Shown here: positions 5,582 to 8,502 of the stretch, one piece after another
How positions within the stretch are numbered: position 1 is the first letter of the stretch
Layout of the letters: every line of letters starts with the position of its first letter
NCBI GenBank assembly: GCA_041481445.1
Contig: JBGPBV010000230.1
Coordinates: 1 to 8,502, forward strand
DNA: 8,502 nt
Source of the DNA: AA29 sp041481445
GTDB taxonomy: Bacteria; Acidobacteriota; Vicinamibacteria; Fen-336
Direction of reading: 5' to 3'
Notes under the pieces: model-generated
The model's input: only the letters and a program-made list of their open reading frames with translations
Databases searched by the model: none
Told to the model about the DNA's origin: nothing
Translations under genes and position numbers: made by a program

Positions 5582-7182
5582 GCGACGATCGCCGGCTCCC
5601 GGACGTCCTTCCCGCCTTCGCGTCCGGGGCCGGGCACAGCCTGCCCGCCGACCTCGTGCGCGAGGCGGGCAGGCGCCTGGAAGTGCTCAGCCTCCGCCTG
5701 GCCGCCGCCTACGGCGTCGTCCTCGTTCTCGTCGGCCTCTTCCGCACCTCCGGCCCCTACGCGATGCCCCGGCTAGCCGCGCACAACGCGGTGAGCACGG
5801 CCATGATCGTGGTGTCGATGGCGGTGGCCTGGCTGGCGCGGAGCGGCCGCCTCCGTCCCGCGCGCCTGCTCGACGTCGGCCTGGCCTACGAGGTGGTCGT
5901 CGCCTTCGGCATCTCCATGGGCGACAACCTCACGCCGGTGTCGGCCCAGCGCCCGCTGGAGGACATCTCCTGGCTCTGCGTCTGGATCGTGCTCTTCCCG
6001 GTCGCAGTGCCGGCCTCCCCCCGCCGGGTCCTCCTGGCCAGCCTGGCCGCGGCCAGCACCTGGCCGCTGGCGTTCGCCATCGGCCTGCGTCTGGGCAATC
6101 CCTCCCCGCCCGCGTTCGTCGTCTTCCTGAACTTTCTCGAGAACTACCTGGCCGCCGGGCTCGCCGTGGCCACGGCCACGGTCGTGCGCGGCCTGGGCCA
6201 GGCCGTGCGGCGCGCGAGAGAGATGGGCAGCTACGAGCTGGTGGAGCGGCTGGACCGGGGCGGCATGGGAGAGGTCTGGCGCGCGCGGCATCGCCTCCTG
6301 GCCCGTCCGGCCGCGATCAAGCTCATCCGCCCGGAGGCGATGGGCGGGGGCAAGGTGACGGAGACGCTCATCCGGCGATTCGAGCGGGAGGCCCAGGCCA
6401 CGGCCGCCCTGCACTCGCCCCACACGATCGACCTGTACGACTTCGGGGTGAGCGGCGACGGGACCTTCTACTACGTGATGGAGATCCTGGAAGGCATCGA
6501 CCTGGAGTCGCTGGTGAGGCGGTTCGGCCCGGTGCCGCCCGAGCGCGCCGTGCACCTGCTCGTCCAGGCCTGCGACTCGCTGGCCGACGCCCACCACGCC
6601 GGCCTCGTCCACCGCGACGTCAAGCCCGCGAACCTCTACACCTGCCGGCGAGGCCTGAAGTACGACTTCCTCAAGGTGCTCGACTTCGGCCTCGTGAAGT
6701 CGAGCTGGCTCGACGAGGCCGCCGACGCCCGCCTGAGCCTGGAAGGCACCGCCAGCGGCACCCCCGCCTACATGGCGCCCGAGGTCGTCATGGGAGAGCG
6801 CGCCATCGACGGCCGCGTGGACCTCTACGGCCTCGGCTGCGTGGCCTACTGGCTGGTGACCGGGCAGACCGTGTTCGACGGCGAGACGCCGATGAAGGTC
6901 GCGCTGCAGCATGCGCAGGCGATCCCCGTGCCGCCGTCACGGCGGACGGAGCTGCCGCTGCCCGCCGGTCTGGACGAGGCCATCCTGTGGTGCCTCGAGA
7001 AGGATCCCGCGCGGCGCCCCGCGGACGCCACCGCGCTGGCCGACCGCCTGGCCGGCCTGGCCGTGGCCGAGCCCTGGACGCCTCCACGCGCGCAACGCTG
7101 GTGGGAGGCGCACCTGCCCGTCGGCGCCTCCACTCCCCCGGCCGATCCTCCGCCGCGCGCGGCCGGGGTGCCCGAGGCCTGA
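5578..7182 (+). CDS. Membrane-anchored Ser/Thr protein kinase (Hanks type) with N-terminal multi-span domain
   Basis: The protein has 534 residues. The first ~210 contain about six hydrophobic segments (near 42-55, 69-87, 97-114, 130-147, 150-170 and 178-202). The kinase domain starts at 219 (YELVERLDRGGMGEVW) and ends near 490. All catalytic elements are present: glycine loop 228-233, ATP-binding Lys248 in AIK, helix-C Glu271, HRDVKPAN (345-352) with Asp347, DFG 369-371, GTPAYMAPE (394-402) and Asp415 in DLYGLG. It should be active and cytoplasm-facing. Most bacterial kinases of this type have the kinase first and one membrane helix after it; here the order is reversed. The membrane part has no recognised sensor motif. 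The tail (490-534) is Pro/Ala-rich. The ATG at 5578 overlaps the transporter stop as ATGA with no ribosome site of its own, so translation depends on the upstream gene. The frame extends further upstream, but only as overlap with the transporter. Its stop is 1 bp from the convergent dipeptidase stop. Confidence 0.92.
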   Translation: MSDDRRLPDVLPAFASGAGHSLPADLVREAGRRLEVLSLRLAAAYGVVLVLVGLFRTSGPYAMPRLAAHNAVSTAMIVVSMAVAWLARSGRLRPARLLDVGLAYEVVVAFGISMGDNLTPVSAQRPLEDISWLCVWIVLFPVAVPASPRRVLLASLAAASTWPLAFAIGLRLGNPSPPAFVVFLNFLENYLAAGLAVATATVVRGLGQAVRRAREMGSYELVERLDRGGMGEVWRARHRLLARPAAIKLIRPEAMGGGKVTETLIRRFEREAQATAALHSPHTIDLYDFGVSGDGTFYYVMEILEGIDLESLVRRFGPVPPERAVHLLVQACDSLADAHHAGLVHRDVKPANLYTCRRGLKYDFLKVLDFGLVKSSWLDEAADARLSLEGTASGTPAYMAPEVVMGERAIDGRVDLYGLGCVAYWLVTGQTVFDGETPMKVALQHAQAIPVPPSRRTELPLPAGLDEAILWCLEKDPARRPADATALADRLAGLAVAEPWTPPRAQRWWEAHLPVGASTPPADPPPRAAGVPEA

Positions 7183-7183
7183 G

Positions 7184-8353
7184 TCAGGGCAAGGCGATCG
7201 AGAGCAGCCGCACGGCGTTGGCGCCCATCACCTTCTCGATCTCGCCGTCCGAGAACCCGGCCGACAGGAGCGCGTCCGTGAGCTCGACGAGACCGGCGGC
7301 GTCGAAGGGCTCCGCCACCGCGCCGTCCCAGTCGGAGCCGAGGCCCACGTGGTCGATCCCGGCCACCTCCACCGCGTGCCGGATCGCGCGCGCGATCGCG
7401 GCCGCGTCGTCGCCGCAGACCGCGCCCTCTCCGCGCGGGCCCCAGAAGCCGATGCCGACGACCCCGCCCGTGGCAGCGACTCCACGCAGCTCGCCGTCCG
7501 AGAGGTTGCGGGCGTTGTCGCAGGTGCCCTTCACGCCGGTGTGGGAGACGACGACGGGACGGGTGGACAAGGCCAGCGCATCCGCGATCGTGCGCGGCGA
7601 GGCGTGCGCGAGGTCGAGCAGGATGCGACGCTCCTCGAGTCGGCGCACCAGCGCGCGGCCGCGGTCGGTGAGGCCGCCCTTGGCCACGCCGTGCGCGGAG
7701 CCCGCCCACTCGGTGTCGAAGAAGTGGGTGAGGGCGATCATGCGGAAGCCGGCGGCGTAGAGCGTGTCCACCGCGTCGAGTTCGCCCTCCAGGGCGTGCG
7801 CGCCTTCGAGGCCGAGGACGCCGGCGGTGATGCCGGGCTCCGTGCGCCGCCGCTCGAGGTACCGGGCCAGATCGTCGCGCGAGCGCAGGACGGTCAGGCG
7901 GCCACCGGAGCCGTCCGCCATCTCCTGGAGCCGGCCCGCCTGGTAGAGCGCGCGCTCGCGCAGGCTGGACCACGTCCGCGGCGGCCAGCGCTCGACCATG
8001 GCCAGGGGCGTGATGTTGTCGCTCGTGTCGTCGTTGCGGGAGACGTTGAGGTTCCGCGGCGTCTTGGTGACGACGGTGAAGGCCTGGACGGCCACGTTGC
8101 CCTCGATCAGCCGGGGCACGTCCACGTGGCCGCGATTCGAGCGGCGCCGGAGGTCGCGGCCCCACAGGAGCGAGTCGGCGTGCAGGTCCACGATCGTGAG
8201 CCGGCGGTGGAGGGCGACCGCGCGCGCGGACGGCGACGGGTGCACGCGCGGCGGCACCGTGTTGTGGCGCCGCTCGACCTCGGCGGGCACGACGGCGAAG
8301 GCCACGACGGCGACCGCGACGACGATCGCGGCGACGACCACGGGGCGGCGCAC
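7184..8353 (-). CDS. Membrane dipeptidase, peptidase family M19
   Basis: This 389-residue zinc hydrolase belongs to the renal-dipeptidase family, whose members cleave dipeptides, including ones with a D-residue. All metal and catalytic positions are visible: His58 and Asp60 in DLHADS, bridging Glu183 in GLEGAH, His250 in LDLAHAS, His271 in VVVSHTG, ARN (281-283), and Asp341 in GLGSDWDG. Residues 4-22 are a strongly hydrophobic stretch after RR, a signal anchor or signal peptide, so it acts in the periplasm or on the membrane. The GTG at 8353 is chosen because it places this signal at the N-terminus. It lies 11 bp after the stop of the upstream gene, which suggests an operon. Ribosome-site match is weak (GCTAGG). 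It converges on the kinase gene with 1 bp between stops and no terminator between them. Its last codons are duplicated at 3255-3309. Confidence 0.92.
   Translation of the reverse strand: MRRPVVVAAIVVAVAVVAFAVVPAEVERRHNTVPPRVHPSPSARAVALHRRLTIVDLHADSLLWGRDLRRRSNRGHVDVPRLIEGNVAVQAFTVVTKTPRNLNVSRNDDTSDNITPLAMVERWPPRTWSSLRERALYQAGRLQEMADGSGGRLTVLRSRDDLARYLERRRTEPGITAGVLGLEGAHALEGELDAVDTLYAAGFRMIALTHFFDTEWAGSAHGVAKGGLTDRGRALVRRLEERRILLDLAHASPRTIADALALSTRPVVVSHTGVKGTCDNARNLSDGELRGVAATGGVVGIGFWGPRGEGAVCGDDAAAIARAIRHAVEVAGIDHVGLGSDWDGAVAEPFDAAGLVELTDALLSAGFSDGEIEKVMGANAVRLLSIALP
7203..7232 (+). repeat. Direct repeat, right copy (30 bp, inside the intact dipeptidase gene)
   Basis: Identical to 3274-3303 and in the same orientation. 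Here it is part of the functional coding sequence and specifies V-M-G-A-N-A-V-R-L-L near the dipeptidase C-terminus. Outside the 30 bases, the copies still align without gaps to the stop codon but with mostly synonymous differences. Confidence 0.9.
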
Positions 8354-8364
8354 CCTAGCGCCGG

Positions 8365-8502
8365 CTAGACGCGCAAGGCGACGGCCACGCCGTCGCGCGT
8401 CGGGTTCTCGAAGGTCAGGAACCCGCGGTGAGCGAAGAGGCGCGCCGTGAAGTCCTTCACCGCGCGCGTGGACGCCGTCCCGTCGTCCTCGCCGTCCAGC
8501 AC
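8365..8502 (-). CDS. C-terminal fragment of an unidentified protein, 5' part beyond the window
   Basis: Forty-five codons, open to the right edge, end with TAG at 8367-8365. The segment includes VKDFTARLFAHRGF and then LTFENPTRDGVAVALRV at the very C-terminus. I cannot assign a family from this piece. Support for its being real comes from the unbroken frame, the GC-rich third positions, and the 11-bp spacing to the dipeptidase GTG, typical of genes in one operon. It contains no cysteine and no membrane segment. Too little is present to predict a role. Confidence 0.55.
   Translation of the reverse strand: MLDGEDDGTASTRAVKDFTARLFAHRGFLTFENPTRDGVAVALRV

Noticed and set aside
3274..7232. The 30-bp repeats as attL/attR of an integrated mobile element
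   Set aside because: No integrase, recombinase or other mobility gene lies between them, composition does not change, and the synonymous divergence beside the core suits an old paralogue better than a recent att duplication. The idea is kept only as an alternative in the findings.
5151..7760. 869-codon plus-strand open frame across the transporter end, kinase and dipeptidase
   Set aside because: It is Arg/Pro/Ala-rich and out of frame with the intact kinase. It also runs antisense through the dipeptidase, whose zinc ligands are all in the other strand.
6911..8368. 485-codon plus-strand open frame opposite the dipeptidase
   Set aside because: It is a shadow of the M19 gene in high-GC DNA, with no motif of its own.

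Overview
This is a GC-rich, gene-dense chromosomal window from a bacterium. Its features are a fused AroD-AroE protein, a Uma2-family nuclease, a Hanks-type kinase on a multi-span membrane domain, and a nucleotide-translocase-like transporter carrying a HEAT-like tail. Together they resemble Acidobacteriota or another high-GC soil lineage, but nothing here fixes the taxonomy. I see no rRNA, tRNA, CRISPR array, transposase or integrase.

Left part (1-1312), minus strand: a bifunctional 3-dehydroquinate dehydratase / shikimate dehydrogenase gene runs off the left edge. Upstream of it is a complete-looking transcription attenuator. It has a TTGACA/TAGAAT promoter, a 31-codon leader peptide ending in a His-rich tract (HHHRHYD-stop), a hairpin starting at the leader stop codon, and a perfect 12-bp hairpin followed by T-runs directly in front of the aro start codon. 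The leader looks like a histidine-operon leader, yet the first gene it serves is an aromatic-pathway gene.

Middle-left (1313-3215), plus strand: an OsmC-like thiol protein, an exported protein of unknown function 17 bp downstream, and a Uma2-family PD-(D/E)XK protein that may be transcribed without a leader.

Centre (3216-7182), plus strand: a two-gene unit joined by an ATGA overlap. The first product is an Npt/Tlc-type (ATP/ADP translocase-like) membrane transporter fused to a HEAT-like tail. The second is a Ser/Thr kinase with about six N-terminal membrane spans. The arrangement suggests transport or sensing coupled to phosphorylation.

Right part (7184-8502), minus strand: a membrane-anchored M19 dipeptidase ends 1 bp from the kinase stop. 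Upstream of it is the C-terminal end of an unidentified gene. A short remnant of a second M19 dipeptidase 3' end, with a 30-bp exact match to the intact gene, lies just before the transporter gene. The transporter-kinase unit is therefore bracketed by direct repeats of dipeptidase 3' ends, which points to a past rearrangement.
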